Assembly: GCA_031275085.1 (NCBI GenBank)
Contig: JAISPG010000028.1
Span: 1 to 64,000, forward strand
Length of the DNA: 64,000 bases
Direction of reading: 5' to 3'
Source: Bacteroidales bacterium
Lineage (GTDB): Bacteria > Bacteroidota > Bacteroidia > Bacteroidales > ML635J-15
Shown: piece after piece, positions 16,717-25,970 of the stretch
Position numbering within the stretch: the stretch's first letter is position 1
Layout: each line of letters starts with the position of its first letter
Made by a program: the position numbers and the translations under genes
The notes under the pieces: generated by a model
Seen by the model: only the letters and a program-made list of their open reading frames with translations
The model's database searches: none
Told to the model about the DNA's origin: nothing

Positions 16717-18522
16717 ATGAAATGCTTAAAATATATATTAATAATTTTATTGCTAATATCCAATCTTGTTCTAACAGGACAAAATGAAGAAGTAAAAACC
16801 GAAAGTAAAAAATCTTCGGCCGACAAAGTTATTAATTCTCTAAAAAAAAATCAACCAGATAATGACCTTGCATCAGGATATGAAGATCTGGCAAAAGAAC
16901 TGCTTAAAAAAAATGATTTCGAAAAAGCTGAAGATTATTTTAAAAGAGCAAGAGAACTTTATAAAAGACTAAATAACAAAGAAAAAATAGCAGCCATAGA
17001 CCGTGAACTTGCTAAAATACGGGAGTCCCAGAATAAATATGACGAAGCAATAAAGTTTTACAATTCGGCAAGCAGTAATTCTTCCGACAAAAAAATGAAA
17101 AATATAAATAATAACGATGCCCAAAGACTGTCCAATTATTCTAATCCCAAACTACAACAAGCTTTTATTGAAGAAAATATAATTATTGCCGACGAATTAG
17201 ATAATAAAGATGAAAAAGTAACATTTTTGCAACAAAGGGCTCAAACAAAATTTCAGCTGGACGATAATACCGGAGCTATTAATGATCTGCAATCGGCTTT
17301 GGAAACAGTTGAAAAAGACCCTGAAAAAACAGCCGTAATATATAAAGAAATTTCTGACATATATATAGCTGACAACCAATTAGATAAAGCTATTGACATT
17401 AATAAGGAAGCTGTTGAATCAGCACAGCAAGTAAAAAATACCGACATTCAAATAAAACAATTACAAACACTTTCTTCAAACTATTTTAACGCAAGTAAGA
17501 CCGAAGAAGGATTACTTGCATTACATCAAGCTTATGATCTGGCTATGAAAGAAGGGCGTACAATGGATGCGAAAAAAAGCCTCGAAATGCTGGTAAATAA
17601 ATATAAAGACATAAATGATTATGAAAAAGCTATTGAAAAATATTCTGATTTTATCAGTAACCTGGATGATTTAATAAAAAACGACAGCACTTTAATTGAT
17701 GAAAAATATTTTCAGGTTCAGGAGGAAAGAATCTTACAGCTTGAAAAAGAAAAAGATTTAAAAGACCAGATAATCGCCCAGTCAAATACATTTAATACGG
17801 TTTTATTGACATCTGTTATATTAATATTGATTTCTCTTTTCTTTATCGTAAAAGCATTATACTCAATAAAGAAAAAAAATAAAAAAATTGCATTACAGTC
17901 GTTACGCCGTGAAATGAATCCTCATTTTATATTTAACAGTCTAAATAGCATAAATCAATTTATCTCCCAGAATAATGAACTTGAAGCAAATAAATATCTG
18001 TCTTCTTATTCAAAGTTAATGAGAAATATTATGGAAAATTCTAATAAGGATTTTATTCCATTATCCACTGAAATTGAATATATGAAAGAATATCTTGAAC
18101 TGGAACATATGCGCTTTAATGATAAATTCAATTATGAAATTTATATTGATGATTCTATTGATGCAGATTCCACTATGGTTCCAAATATGTTAATACAGCC
18201 GCAACTTGAAAATTCGATATGGCATGGTCTGAGATACAGAAGTGAAACCGGACTTTTGAAATTATCGATAACAACTGATAAAAAAAACATAATAATAAAT
18301 ATAGAAGACAATGGAGTAGGGATAGCTAAAAGTAACGAATTAAAAACAAAATTCCAGCGGGAACACAGATCACGAGGTTTAAAAAATACATATGAACGTA
18401 TCGACCTGCTGAATAATATATATAATACCGGCATTTCAATAAACATTTCGGAAAAGCAAGGAAAAGAAACCGGAGTTGTAGTTATTATACAATTCCCTGT
18501 AATTAATAAAAAAATGAATTAA
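16717..18522 (+). CDS. TPR-sensor LytS-type histidine kinase
   Basis: 601 residues. A signal peptide (about 1-20) precedes several tetratricopeptide repeats in the periplasmic part (about 48-300, such as DFEKAEDYFKRARELYKRL). A coiled coil and a membrane helix follow (about 363-385). The cytoplasmic kinase is of the His_kinase (PF06580) type, with the phosphoacceptor H403 in REMNPHFIFNSLNSI and a C-terminal ATPase domain with NGVGI. It is 6 nt upstream of the LytTR regulator, so the two form a two-component system. The signal is unknown. Confidence 0.92.
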   Translation: MKCLKYILIILLLISNLVLTGQNEEVKTESKKSSADKVINSLKKNQPDNDLASGYEDLAKELLKKNDFEKAEDYFKRARELYKRLNNKEKIAAIDRELAKIRESQNKYDEAIKFYNSASSNSSDKKMKNINNNDAQRLSNYSNPKLQQAFIEENIIIADELDNKDEKVTFLQQRAQTKFQLDDNTGAINDLQSALETVEKDPEKTAVIYKEISDIYIADNQLDKAIDINKEAVESAQQVKNTDIQIKQLQTLSSNYFNASKTEEGLLALHQAYDLAMKEGRTMDAKKSLEMLVNKYKDINDYEKAIEKYSDFISNLDDLIKNDSTLIDEKYFQVQEERILQLEKEKDLKDQIIAQSNTFNTVLLTSVILILISLFFIVKALYSIKKKNKKIALQSLRREMNPHFIFNSLNSINQFISQNNELEANKYLSSYSKLMRNIMENSNKDFIPLSTEIEYMKEYLELEHMRFNDKFNYEIYIDDSIDADSTMVPNMLIQPQLENSIWHGLRYRSETGLLKLSITTDKKNIIINIEDNGVGIAKSNELKTKFQREHRSRGLKNTYERIDLLNNIYNTGISINISEKQGKETGVVVIIQFPVINKKMN

Positions 18523-18528
18523 TATAAT

Positions 18529-19281
18529 ATGTCTCAAAAAATAAAAACTGTAATAGTGGAAGACGAACAGGTTGCCAGGGATGTTCTGAAAAGCTATACT
18601 GTTAAATATTGTCCCGGCCTCGAAATTATAGGAGAAGCCCATGATTGTAAAGAAGCAATATCTGTTATTCACAATTTACAGCCACAATTGGTTTTTCTTG
18701 ATGTAGAAATGCCTTTCGGAAATGCTTTTGACGTACTTGATGCCTGCAAAGACTTATATTTTGAAACAATTTTTGTAACAGCTTTTTCCGAATATTCATT
18801 ACGTGCATTAAATCAAAGTGCAGCATATTATCTTTTGAAACCTGTAAGCATTGAAGAATTGATCTTAGCTGTTAATAAAGTTCAGGAACACATAACAAAT
18901 AAAGAAATATTCAACCGGAACAGGATAATCGTCGAAAATTTTAAAGAACCAAAACCTGAAAAACAACAGGTTATACTTCCAACTTTAGAAGGTTTTGAAG
19001 TTGTAAAAATGGAAAATATCATACGCCTTCAGGGAAATGGTAATTTTACCGATATTTTTCTCAATGATAAAAGCAAAAAAATGGTATGCAGGTTCCTGAA
19101 ATATTTCAGCGAACTCCTTCCCTATCCTTTTGTAAGAGTTCATAAATCACATATTATAAATATAAACTATATAAAATCTTATCATAAAGGTTACGGAGGA
19201 TATGTTATTTTATCTGATGACACAGAAATTGAAATATCTGCCAGTTATAAAGAAGGGTTTCTTAAATTATTCAAATCATAA
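18529..19281 (+). CDS. LytTR-family response regulator
   Basis: 250 residues. The receiver domain (about 5-120) has acidic residues E11 and D12, the phosphorylation site D58 (LVFLDVEMP) and a conserved K near 105 (YYLLKPVSIEE). A LytTR DNA-binding domain fills the C-terminus (about 150-250, IIRLQGNGNFTDIFL and VRVHKSHIININYI). It is the partner of the histidine kinase encoded immediately upstream. The targets are unknown, and I saw no clear pair of LytTR direct repeats in the nearby intergenic regions. Confidence 0.95.
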   Translation: MSQKIKTVIVEDEQVARDVLKSYTVKYCPGLEIIGEAHDCKEAISVIHNLQPQLVFLDVEMPFGNAFDVLDACKDLYFETIFVTAFSEYSLRALNQSAAYYLLKPVSIEELILAVNKVQEHITNKEIFNRNRIIVENFKEPKPEKQQVILPTLEGFEVVKMENIIRLQGNGNFTDIFLNDKSKKMVCRFLKYFSELLPYPFVRVHKSHIININYIKSYHKGYGGYVILSDDTEIEISASYKEGFLKLFKS

Positions 19282-19367
19282 AAAAATACAATAAATCTTA
19301 TTACATTTATATAAATAATTTAAATTTACCATAAATAATTTTATATTTTATAACAAACAAGAACCTT

Positions 19368-19922
19368 ATGATGACTTATATCGGATTACTCAAAGGAATA
19401 AATGTAGGCGGAAAAAATATCGTTAAAATGGCTGAATTAAAAATAATTCTCCAAAAAGCCGGCTTAACTAATATAAAAACTTATATCCAGAGCGGAAATA
19501 TCATATTCGGGTCTGAACTTGATGAAAACACATTAAAGTCAAAAATTGAATCGGAAATAAAAAAAGAATTCGGACTTTCTATTCCTGTAGTTTTAAGAAC
19601 AGAAGAAGAGTTTAAACAAATAATAAAACAAAATCCTTTTACAGAAGAAGAAATCCGGAATGCCGAATCAAATTCGGAATCTGAAATTTTTTATGTCTCT
19701 TTATCTGCAGATAACATTTCAGATGAAAATATAAAAAAACTAAAAAGTGCCATCACTGAAAAAGAAGTATTTCACATAAACGGACGGGATATATATTTCC
19801 TTTTTGACAAAACAATACGTAATTCTAAAGCGGTTTCTATATTACAAAAAGTAGACAACACTTCAACTATCCGTAATTGGAAAACCATAAACAAACTCAT
19901 GGAATTAGCGGAACCGGAATAA
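19368..19922 (+). CDS. DUF1697 family protein
   Basis: 184 residues. The N-terminus (YIGLLKGINVGGKNIVKMAELK) and the segment TYIQSGNIIF are characteristic of DUF1697, a widespread cytosolic family of unknown function. The C-terminal RNWKTINKLMELA is also typical. No signal peptide. It stands first in a run of three small plus-strand genes. Confidence 0.9.
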   Translation: MMTYIGLLKGINVGGKNIVKMAELKIILQKAGLTNIKTYIQSGNIIFGSELDENTLKSKIESEIKKEFGLSIPVVLRTEEEFKQIIKQNPFTEEEIRNAESNSESEIFYVSLSADNISDENIKKLKSAITEKEVFHINGRDIYFLFDKTIRNSKAVSILQKVDNTSTIRNWKTINKLMELAEPE

Positions 19923-19953
19923 TTATATCAATTATTTTAAACAGACAATAATA

Positions 19954-20466
19954 ATGAATATCGAAGAACTCTTAAAAGATAAAACAATAAAGTCAAAGGA
20001 AAAAACAGAAATTTTGGCAGAATGGCTTCTTAATAAAGAAACAAGTATTAACGAACTATTATCATTTGCATCAAAAGCTAAGGAAACAGACAAGGCAACA
20101 TGTATAGAAGCTATTGAACATGTTACAAAACTAAAGCCGGAAATTGCAAATGAAAGATTGTTAGATTTCATAACATCAGCTTTGACTGAAAAAACTCCAA
20201 GGATCAAATGGGAATCAGCAAGGATAATTGGCAATATTGCGCACATGTTCCCCGATAAGCTTGATACACCTATCAAAAACCTGATAGATAATACAGATCA
20301 TTCCGGAACTGTGGTAAGGTGGAGTTCTGCCTATGCACTTGGAGAAATACTGAAACTAAAGACAAATCATAATTCCAGATTAAAAGATATTGTCATGGAA
20401 ATCGTTAACAAAGAGGAAAAAAACAGTATAAAAAAGATATATTCAGATGCGATAAAAAAAATATAA
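19954..20466 (+). CDS. HEAT-repeat protein
   Basis: 170 residues, all-helical and soluble. Repeated helical pairs (LLDFITSALTEKTPRIKWESARIIG and the next unit VVRWSSAYALGEIL) resemble HEAT/PBS-lyase repeats, which mediate protein-protein contacts. The partner is unknown. It lies 31 nt after the DUF1697 gene and 16 nt before the glyoxalase-fold gene, so the three may be one transcript. Confidence 0.75.
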   Translation: MNIEELLKDKTIKSKEKTEILAEWLLNKETSINELLSFASKAKETDKATCIEAIEHVTKLKPEIANERLLDFITSALTEKTPRIKWESARIIGNIAHMFPDKLDTPIKNLIDNTDHSGTVVRWSSAYALGEILKLKTNHNSRLKDIVMEIVNKEEKNSIKKIYSDAIKKI

Positions 20467-20482
20467 AACCATCACAAAAATT

Positions 20483-21037
20483 ATGCTTATGAATGTAAAA
20501 AATATTATTTCGATCTTGTTAGTTTTGACATTGTTTAATAATTGTAATTTTATAACAAAAAATAAAGATATGAATGATACAGCAATAAATAAGGAAACAA
20601 ATAATAACTTTGAAGAAGATACGACTCCAAGAGTTACAGGAATTGGAGGAATATTTTTTACAACTAAAGATCCGAAAGCCACAAGAGAATGGTATGGAAA
20701 AAATCTGGGTTTACAAATCAACGATTATGGTTCTCCGTTTGAATTCAGAAATGCAAAAAGGCCCGACGAAATAAATTATCTACAATGGAGTCCGTTTGAA
20801 GAAGATACAGACTACTTTTTGCCTTCAAAAAAAGATTTTATGATAAACTACAGGGTAAATAACATTGAAGCATTAGTGAAAAAATTAAAAGAAAATGGCG
20901 TTATAATAGTTAATGAGATAGAAACTTATGATTACGGAAAATTTGTCCATATCATAGACCTTGATGGAAATAAATTAGAACTTTGGGAACCGGTTGATAG
21001 TGTCTTAACTAAAATTGGAGAAAAAACTACAAAATAA
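20483..21037 (+). CDS. VOC (glyoxalase-fold) protein with export signal
   Basis: 184 residues. A hydrophobic N-terminus (VKNIISILLVLTLFNNC) looks like a signal or lipoprotein leader, though the NNC box is atypical. After a 35-residue polar linker comes a single glyoxalase/bleomycin-resistance domain (GIGGIFFTTKDPKATREWY ... VHIIDLDGNKLELWEP), with a metal-ligand-like glutamate near its end. VOC enzymes are normally cytosolic, so an exported one is unusual. A second in-frame ATG at 20489 is equally possible. The substrate is unknown. Confidence 0.8.
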   Translation: MLMNVKNIISILLVLTLFNNCNFITKNKDMNDTAINKETNNNFEEDTTPRVTGIGGIFFTTKDPKATREWYGKNLGLQINDYGSPFEFRNAKRPDEINYLQWSPFEEDTDYFLPSKKDFMINYRVNNIEALVKKLKENGVIIVNEIETYDYGKFVHIIDLDGNKLELWEPVDSVLTKIGEKTTK

Positions 21038-21247
21038 GGCAGAAATTAAATATTTATACAAAAAGCTAACTTTACAATATAAAATAACGCAATTTACAAC
21101 ATTTATTATATTAAAATATCAAAAAATAATATAATATTAGAAAATAATAAATCTTTAAATAAAAAAGATCTTTTTTTCCGAAACAAAAGACATGAAAATC
21201 AATTAACCTTAGTAAATGAATTTTTATTAATTAAAAATATTTTACTT

Positions 21248-22009
21248 ATGGAATGTCTGAAAGGAAGAGTTGCAATTGTAACCGGAGCAGGTTCCGGAAT
21301 GGGCGAAGCAATTGCAAAATTATATGCAGAAAAACATATTAAAGTCGTTGTTGCCGACATGAATAATGATTCAATTAACAGAGTAGTTGCAGATATAGAA
21401 AAAAACAGTTCTTGTGTTTTAGGTGTAAAAACAGATGTATCAAAACAGGAAGACTTGAAAAATCTGGTAGATAAAACATTGGAAAAATTTGGGACTATTG
21501 ATATTCTGATAAATAATGCCGGAATTATGGATAATTTTATATCTGTTGATGATTTGGACCTGAATATTTGGAACAAGGTAATGGATATCAATCTGAAAGC
21601 TCCCGTATTACTTTCCCAGTTATGTATTAACTACTGGCTGAAAGAGAAAAAACCCGGAGTAATAATTAACACAGCATCTGTCGGAGGTATGTTTGGTGCA
21701 CGCGGAGGCGTTAGTTATGTATGCAGTAAACACGGTATCATCGGATTAACAAAAAATATAGCATCTGTTTACCGTGAAAACAATATCCGGTGCGTTGCCG
21801 TTGCTCCTGGTGGAGTGAATACAAATATTGGGAAAACATTAACCCATCCGGATCAAAAAGGTATGTATGCGCTTAGTCAGTATGTTGCAGCCGGACCAAC
21901 AGGAGAATCAATCGACGTAGCAAATGTTACTGTTTTCCTTGCCAGCGACGAAGCTAAATTCGTTAACGGAACAGTTGTTACTGTTGACGGTGGCTGGACC
22001 GGAGCGTAA
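21248..22009 (+). CDS. Short-chain dehydrogenase/reductase (SDR)
   Basis: 253 residues, a classical SDR. The nucleotide-binding motif is TGAGSGMGEA near residue 13, with NNAG in the INNAGIMDN segment. The catalytic YxxxK is in SYVCSKHG and the PG motif in AVAPGGVNT. The D in VVADMNN after beta-2 suggests NAD(H) preference. The substrate cannot be inferred. The 210 nt upstream are very AT-rich with only a short AAAAAAGATCTTTTTT palindrome (21161-21176). Confidence 0.93.
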   Translation: MECLKGRVAIVTGAGSGMGEAIAKLYAEKHIKVVVADMNNDSINRVVADIEKNSSCVLGVKTDVSKQEDLKNLVDKTLEKFGTIDILINNAGIMDNFISVDDLDLNIWNKVMDINLKAPVLLSQLCINYWLKEKKPGVIINTASVGGMFGARGGVSYVCSKHGIIGLTKNIASVYRENNIRCVAVAPGGVNTNIGKTLTHPDQKGMYALSQYVAAGPTGESIDVANVTVFLASDEAKFVNGTVVTVDGGWTGA

Positions 22010-22125
22010 ATAAATCAGGAATGAAAAAATAAATTAAAAAAATAGAATATAAATATGTCAACCTCTTTTAGGGCATAACAAACATTCTTAATTCCTAATT
22101 CTTAATTTTTCACTCTTAATTCCAA

Positions 22126-24258
22126 TTAAACCTGTTCAACTCCTTTCATCGTCATTTGAATACGTTTTCTTGGAATATCTATTTCCAGTACCTTAACTTT
22201 TACATGTTGATGTAATTTTAATACCTCTGCCGGATTTGATATAAACTTATCTGCTATTTGTGAAATATGGATAAGCCCATTTTCCTTGATACCTACATCC
22301 ACAAAAGCTCCAAAATTTGTTACATTGGTTATTATACCCGGTAATTCCATTCCAACCTGAAGATCTTCAATTTTATATATTGACTTATCAAATTCCAGTA
22401 CTTTAACTGTTTTACGCGGATCTCGTCCGGGTTTTTCAAGCTCTTTTATTATATCTGTTAAACTTGGTAACCCTATTTCTTCAGTTACATATTTATTCAG
22501 ATCTATCTCTTTTAATACTTTTGGTTCAGCAATAAGTTCAGTAACTGTTTTCTTTAAATCTTTTGCAATTTTTTCTACAATGTGGTAAGATTCAGGATGT
22601 ACAGCTGTATTATCCAATGGATTTTTCGCATCCTGAATTCTTAAGAAACCGGCACATTGTTCAAAAGCTTTTGCTCCCAGGCGTGGAACTTTTGTAAGTT
22701 CTTTCCGCAATTTAAATGCTCCGTTTTCTTTTCTGTAATCAACAATATTTTGTGCCAGAACCGGACCTAATCCCGAAACATAAGTAAGTAAATGCTTACT
22801 TGCCGTATTTAAATTTACACCAACGCTGTTAACTGCACTTTCCACTACCCTGTCGAGACTATCTTTCAGTAATTTCTGATCTACATCGTGCTGATACTGT
22901 CCTACCCCAATAGATTTAGGATCTATTTTAACCAATTCTGCCAAAGGATCCATTAATCGTCTGGCTATTGAGACTGCTCCACGTACTGTAACATCATACT
23001 GTGGAAATTCTTCCCTGGCAACTGCAGAAGCAGAATATACAGAAGCTCCGTCTTCACTTACTACAAAAACCTGTATTTCTCTGTCGAATCTTATTTTTTT
23101 TATAAAAGACTCTGTTTCTCTGCCTGCTGTACCATTTCCTATTGCAATTGCATCGATTTTATAAGTACTTACCAGTGAACTTACTTTTTTCATTGCCATA
23201 GCAGTCTCTTCCTGCGGCTTATGCGGATATATTGTTTCGTTATGGAGTAAATTCCCCTGTTCGTCAATACAAACAACTTTACACCCAGTACGATATCCGG
23301 GGTCTATACCCATTATACGTTTTTTTCCCAAAGGCGGAGCTAACAATAATTGACGAAGATTTTCAGAAAAAACGTTTATGGCTGTTATATCTGCAGTTTC
23401 CTTACTTTCATTAGAGAACTCCGTTTCTATCGAAGGCTTTATCAAACGGGAATAAGAATCTTCAAGAGCTTTTTCTACCAAATTTGAGCAATAATTTTTT
23501 GCTTTTATAAACAAATATTTTAATCTTTTAAAAGCATTTTCCTGTGTAGGAGAAATATCCACACGTAAATAACCTTCCTTCTCTCCTCTCCTAATAGCAA
23601 GTATACGGTGAGACGGACATTGCGAAAGTTTCTGGGAAAAATCAAAATAATCACGATATTTCTCGGCTTCTTCTATTTTGGATTTTATAACTTTTGAAGT
23701 AATTATTGCCTCTTCTGCGAACAAATTACGTATTCTTTCACGTGCGGTTTTATCTTCGCTGATTTTTTCTGCAATAATATCATTAGCCCCGGACAAAGCA
23801 TCTTCTACAGATCCTACCTCCTGATTAATATAATCTTTTGCAATTTTTTCAATATATACATTATCCTGTTTAAAAATAATATCAGCAAGGGGTTCAAGAC
23901 CTTTTTCCTTTGCAATACTTGCACGTGTTCGTTTTTTAGGCTTATACGGCAGATAAATATCCTCAAGAACATTTGAATCCCAGGAATTTTCAACTTGTTC
24001 CCTTATCTCGGCAGTTAATTTTCCCTGTTTTTCTATACTATTCAATATAGTTTCTTTTCTTTCCGATATCTCCTTAAAATGATTATTTAGTTTTTGTACT
24101 TTTTCTATATCTTCTTCATTTAATCCCCCTGTTTTTTCTTTACGATACCTTGCAATAAAAGGAATAGTTGCTCCTCCTTCCAGCAATTCAAGTGTATTCT
24201 GTACCTGTCTGGGCGATATTCCGGATTGTCCTACTATTAGTTTTACAATTTTTTCCAT
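22126..24258 (-). CDS. tex: Tex-family RNA-binding transcription accessory protein
   Basis: 710 residues from the ATG at 24258. Tex domains in order: an N-terminal helical domain (SGISPRQVQNTLELLEGGATIPFIAR), a YqgF/RNase H-like domain (GIDPGYRTGCKV, about 320-450), tandem helix-hairpin-helix motifs (VSGLGPVLAQNIVDYRKENG) and a C-terminal S1 RNA-binding domain (GIITNVTNFGAFVDVGIKENG). It acts in nucleic-acid and transcription metabolism. The longer start at 24279 would lie in the promoter region. Confidence 0.97.
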   Translation of the reverse strand: MEKIVKLIVGQSGISPRQVQNTLELLEGGATIPFIARYRKEKTGGLNEEDIEKVQKLNNHFKEISERKETILNSIEKQGKLTAEIREQVENSWDSNVLEDIYLPYKPKKRTRASIAKEKGLEPLADIIFKQDNVYIEKIAKDYINQEVGSVEDALSGANDIIAEKISEDKTARERIRNLFAEEAIITSKVIKSKIEEAEKYRDYFDFSQKLSQCPSHRILAIRRGEKEGYLRVDISPTQENAFKRLKYLFIKAKNYCSNLVEKALEDSYSRLIKPSIETEFSNESKETADITAINVFSENLRQLLLAPPLGKKRIMGIDPGYRTGCKVVCIDEQGNLLHNETIYPHKPQEETAMAMKKVSSLVSTYKIDAIAIGNGTAGRETESFIKKIRFDREIQVFVVSEDGASVYSASAVAREEFPQYDVTVRGAVSIARRLMDPLAELVKIDPKSIGVGQYQHDVDQKLLKDSLDRVVESAVNSVGVNLNTASKHLLTYVSGLGPVLAQNIVDYRKENGAFKLRKELTKVPRLGAKAFEQCAGFLRIQDAKNPLDNTAVHPESYHIVEKIAKDLKKTVTELIAEPKVLKEIDLNKYVTEEIGLPSLTDIIKELEKPGRDPRKTVKVLEFDKSIYKIEDLQVGMELPGIITNVTNFGAFVDVGIKENGLIHISQIADKFISNPAEVLKLHQHVKVKVLEIDIPRKRIQMTMKGVEQV

Positions 24259-24276
24259 GAAATAAAATTTGAAACC

Positions 24277-24308
24277 CAAACTTACTATTTTTTAAGATTG
24301 CAGGCAAA
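24277..24308 (-). promoter_or_regulatory. Promoter of tex
   Basis: On the minus strand TTTG (24308-24305), 20 nt, then TAAGTTTG (24284-24277). A close fit to the Bacteroidota consensus. The ATG at 24258 follows after 18 nt, which supports the shorter tex start. Confidence 0.75.
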
Positions 24309-24441
24309 AAGATTTTATAAAAACAGAAAATAAATTCATTGCCGAATACAGAAATAGTCATATTACATTTATAAAAAAATATATAACTAAACATCTTTAA
24401 TCAGAATCTGTTTGAATAATTGTATAAAAATGATTTAAATT

Positions 24442-24855
24442 ATGAGGCCGAGAGAGCTGAGAATAGGTAATATAGTTAAATGCACCGGGCATTTGCCAAT
24501 CGGGTTTAATTCCCATAAATCATTATTTACTGAAATAAGAGAATTGAGATATGAATCTGTAGAAACTGCCGTAGGATTTTACAAGTACAGTAATATTGTG
24601 CCGGTAGAACTGGACGAAGAAATTCTTTTGAAATGTGAATTTGAACACGAAAAGAATGATACTGAAAACTCTATTTTCTATTCAAAAAGCGATTTTGTTG
24701 TTTATAAAACCGACGAAGGTTTTGGTATTGATTTTGGAGAAAAAGAATGGGATTTCTTTAGAAAATTCAGAATTAAATATTTACATGAACTCCAAAACAT
24801 ATATTTCGATTTTACAGGTCGTGAGCTTTATGTAAATCTTCCTAAAGTAAAATAA
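24442..24855 (+). CDS. Hypothetical protein, phage-associated type
   Basis: 137 residues, cytosolic. The pattern ELRIGNIV near the start, PVELDEEILLKCEFE in the middle and YLHELQNIYFDFTGRELYV at the end recalls a small family frequent in Bacteroidota prophages and conjugative regions. No function is known to me. It stands alone and converges with the glucosaminidase gene (3 nt between the stops). No other phage gene is nearby, so it may be a stray cargo gene. Confidence 0.75.
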   Translation: MRPRELRIGNIVKCTGHLPIGFNSHKSLFTEIRELRYESVETAVGFYKYSNIVPVELDEEILLKCEFEHEKNDTENSIFYSKSDFVVYKTDEGFGIDFGEKEWDFFRKFRIKYLHELQNIYFDFTGRELYVNLPKVK

Positions 24856-24858
24856 TTT

Positions 24859-25821
24859 TTATCTTTTATTTTTCCTCAGACTTAATTCAGTACCTGCTAC
24901 CGGCTCTATGCCAAATTCAATATTATTTTTGCTGTAAAGTTTTTTAAGTTTTATTCCATATTTTTGTGAAACAGTCCACATCGTTTCTCCCTGTTGTATA
25001 ATATGAGTTTCAAATCCTTTTTCTGCCCTGTTCTTTTTAGGTTTCATATAAATAACATCTCCCTGCCTGATCAAGTCATTCTTATCCAGATCATTATAAT
25101 TCCTTATTTGCCATGGCATTAAATTTATTTCTTTGGCAAGAGTGCTAATATCGATATCTTTTTTTATTATAATGTATGCTGTGTTATTATTGGACAACAC
25201 TTCATATTCATTAAGATTAACGTTAAAATTATCTGGAACTGCTACCGGACGTTTTACATTTCCTGATCCCGATTGTTCTTCTGTATTCTGAACAACAGGT
25301 TTACTTTCGTCAATATTATAACTTCCTTTATCATATTTATTAAGTTCGTACCGTTCAATTAGTTCAATCAGTTTTTCGGCATATGTAGGACTTGTAGCAT
25401 ACCCTGCTTTCTTTAGCCCTTTTGCCCAACCTTTATAATCAGTTGTTTTTAACTCAAATAAAAATGAATAACGAACATTATTCTTTAAAAAATCAGAATG
25501 ATCCCTGTAAGATTCCTCAACACTTTTATATTTCCTGAAACATTCGTTTTTTTCGTCATCATCACTATATATTTTAGCTCCATCCCATTTTCCGCCGCAT
25601 TTTATCCCGAAATGATTATTGCCTGTAGTTGCAAGATATGAATTTCCACTCCCGGATTCGAGAATACCCTGTGATAATGTTATACTTGCCGGAACTCCCG
25701 AACGTTTCATTTCATTTACAGCCATTGGGCTATATTTTTTTATATACTCCTTATGAGTCATCTGAGAAAACGAAACATAACACGACAGTAAAAAGACATA
25801 TGTAAATAATAAAATCTTCAT
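24859..25821 (-). CDS. Glucosaminidase (FlgJ-type) with LysM domain
   Basis: 320 residues. A signal peptide (about 1-19) precedes a GH73-type N-acetylglucosaminidase domain (about 25-160: GVPASITLSQGILESGSGNS with the catalytic glutamate in LESG, and NNHFGIKC). A linker, an LysM-like region (about 205-258) and a C-terminal LysM (THIIQQGETMWTVSQKYGI, about 272-316) follow. It hydrolyses peptidoglycan in the periplasm, and LysM anchors it to glycan. It is a single gene divergent from the next. Confidence 0.93.
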   Translation of the reverse strand: MKILLFTYVFLLSCYVSFSQMTHKEYIKKYSPMAVNEMKRSGVPASITLSQGILESGSGNSYLATTGNNHFGIKCGGKWDGAKIYSDDDEKNECFRKYKSVEESYRDHSDFLKNNVRYSFLFELKTTDYKGWAKGLKKAGYATSPTYAEKLIELIERYELNKYDKGSYNIDESKPVVQNTEEQSGSGNVKRPVAVPDNFNVNLNEYEVLSNNNTAYIIIKKDIDISTLAKEINLMPWQIRNYNDLDKNDLIRQGDVIYMKPKKNRAEKGFETHIIQQGETMWTVSQKYGIKLKKLYSKNNIEFGIEPVAGTELSLRKNKR

Positions 25822-25970
25822 TCTTACCAGATTAAGAATTATGGATTTTAAAATTATTATATAAAAATCTTATTTACTCATTTTTTTATAAAAAATATCA
25901 ACAAATAAGCGTTAAAATCGTTTTATGAAAAAATAAAAATAATTATTTTGGCATCCAATTTTAACTTTAA

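Noticed and set aside
21161..21176. AAAAAAGATCTTTTTT palindrome
   Set aside because: Mostly homopolymer with no usable loop; position between an upstream gene end and the SDR gene gives it at most weak terminator potential.
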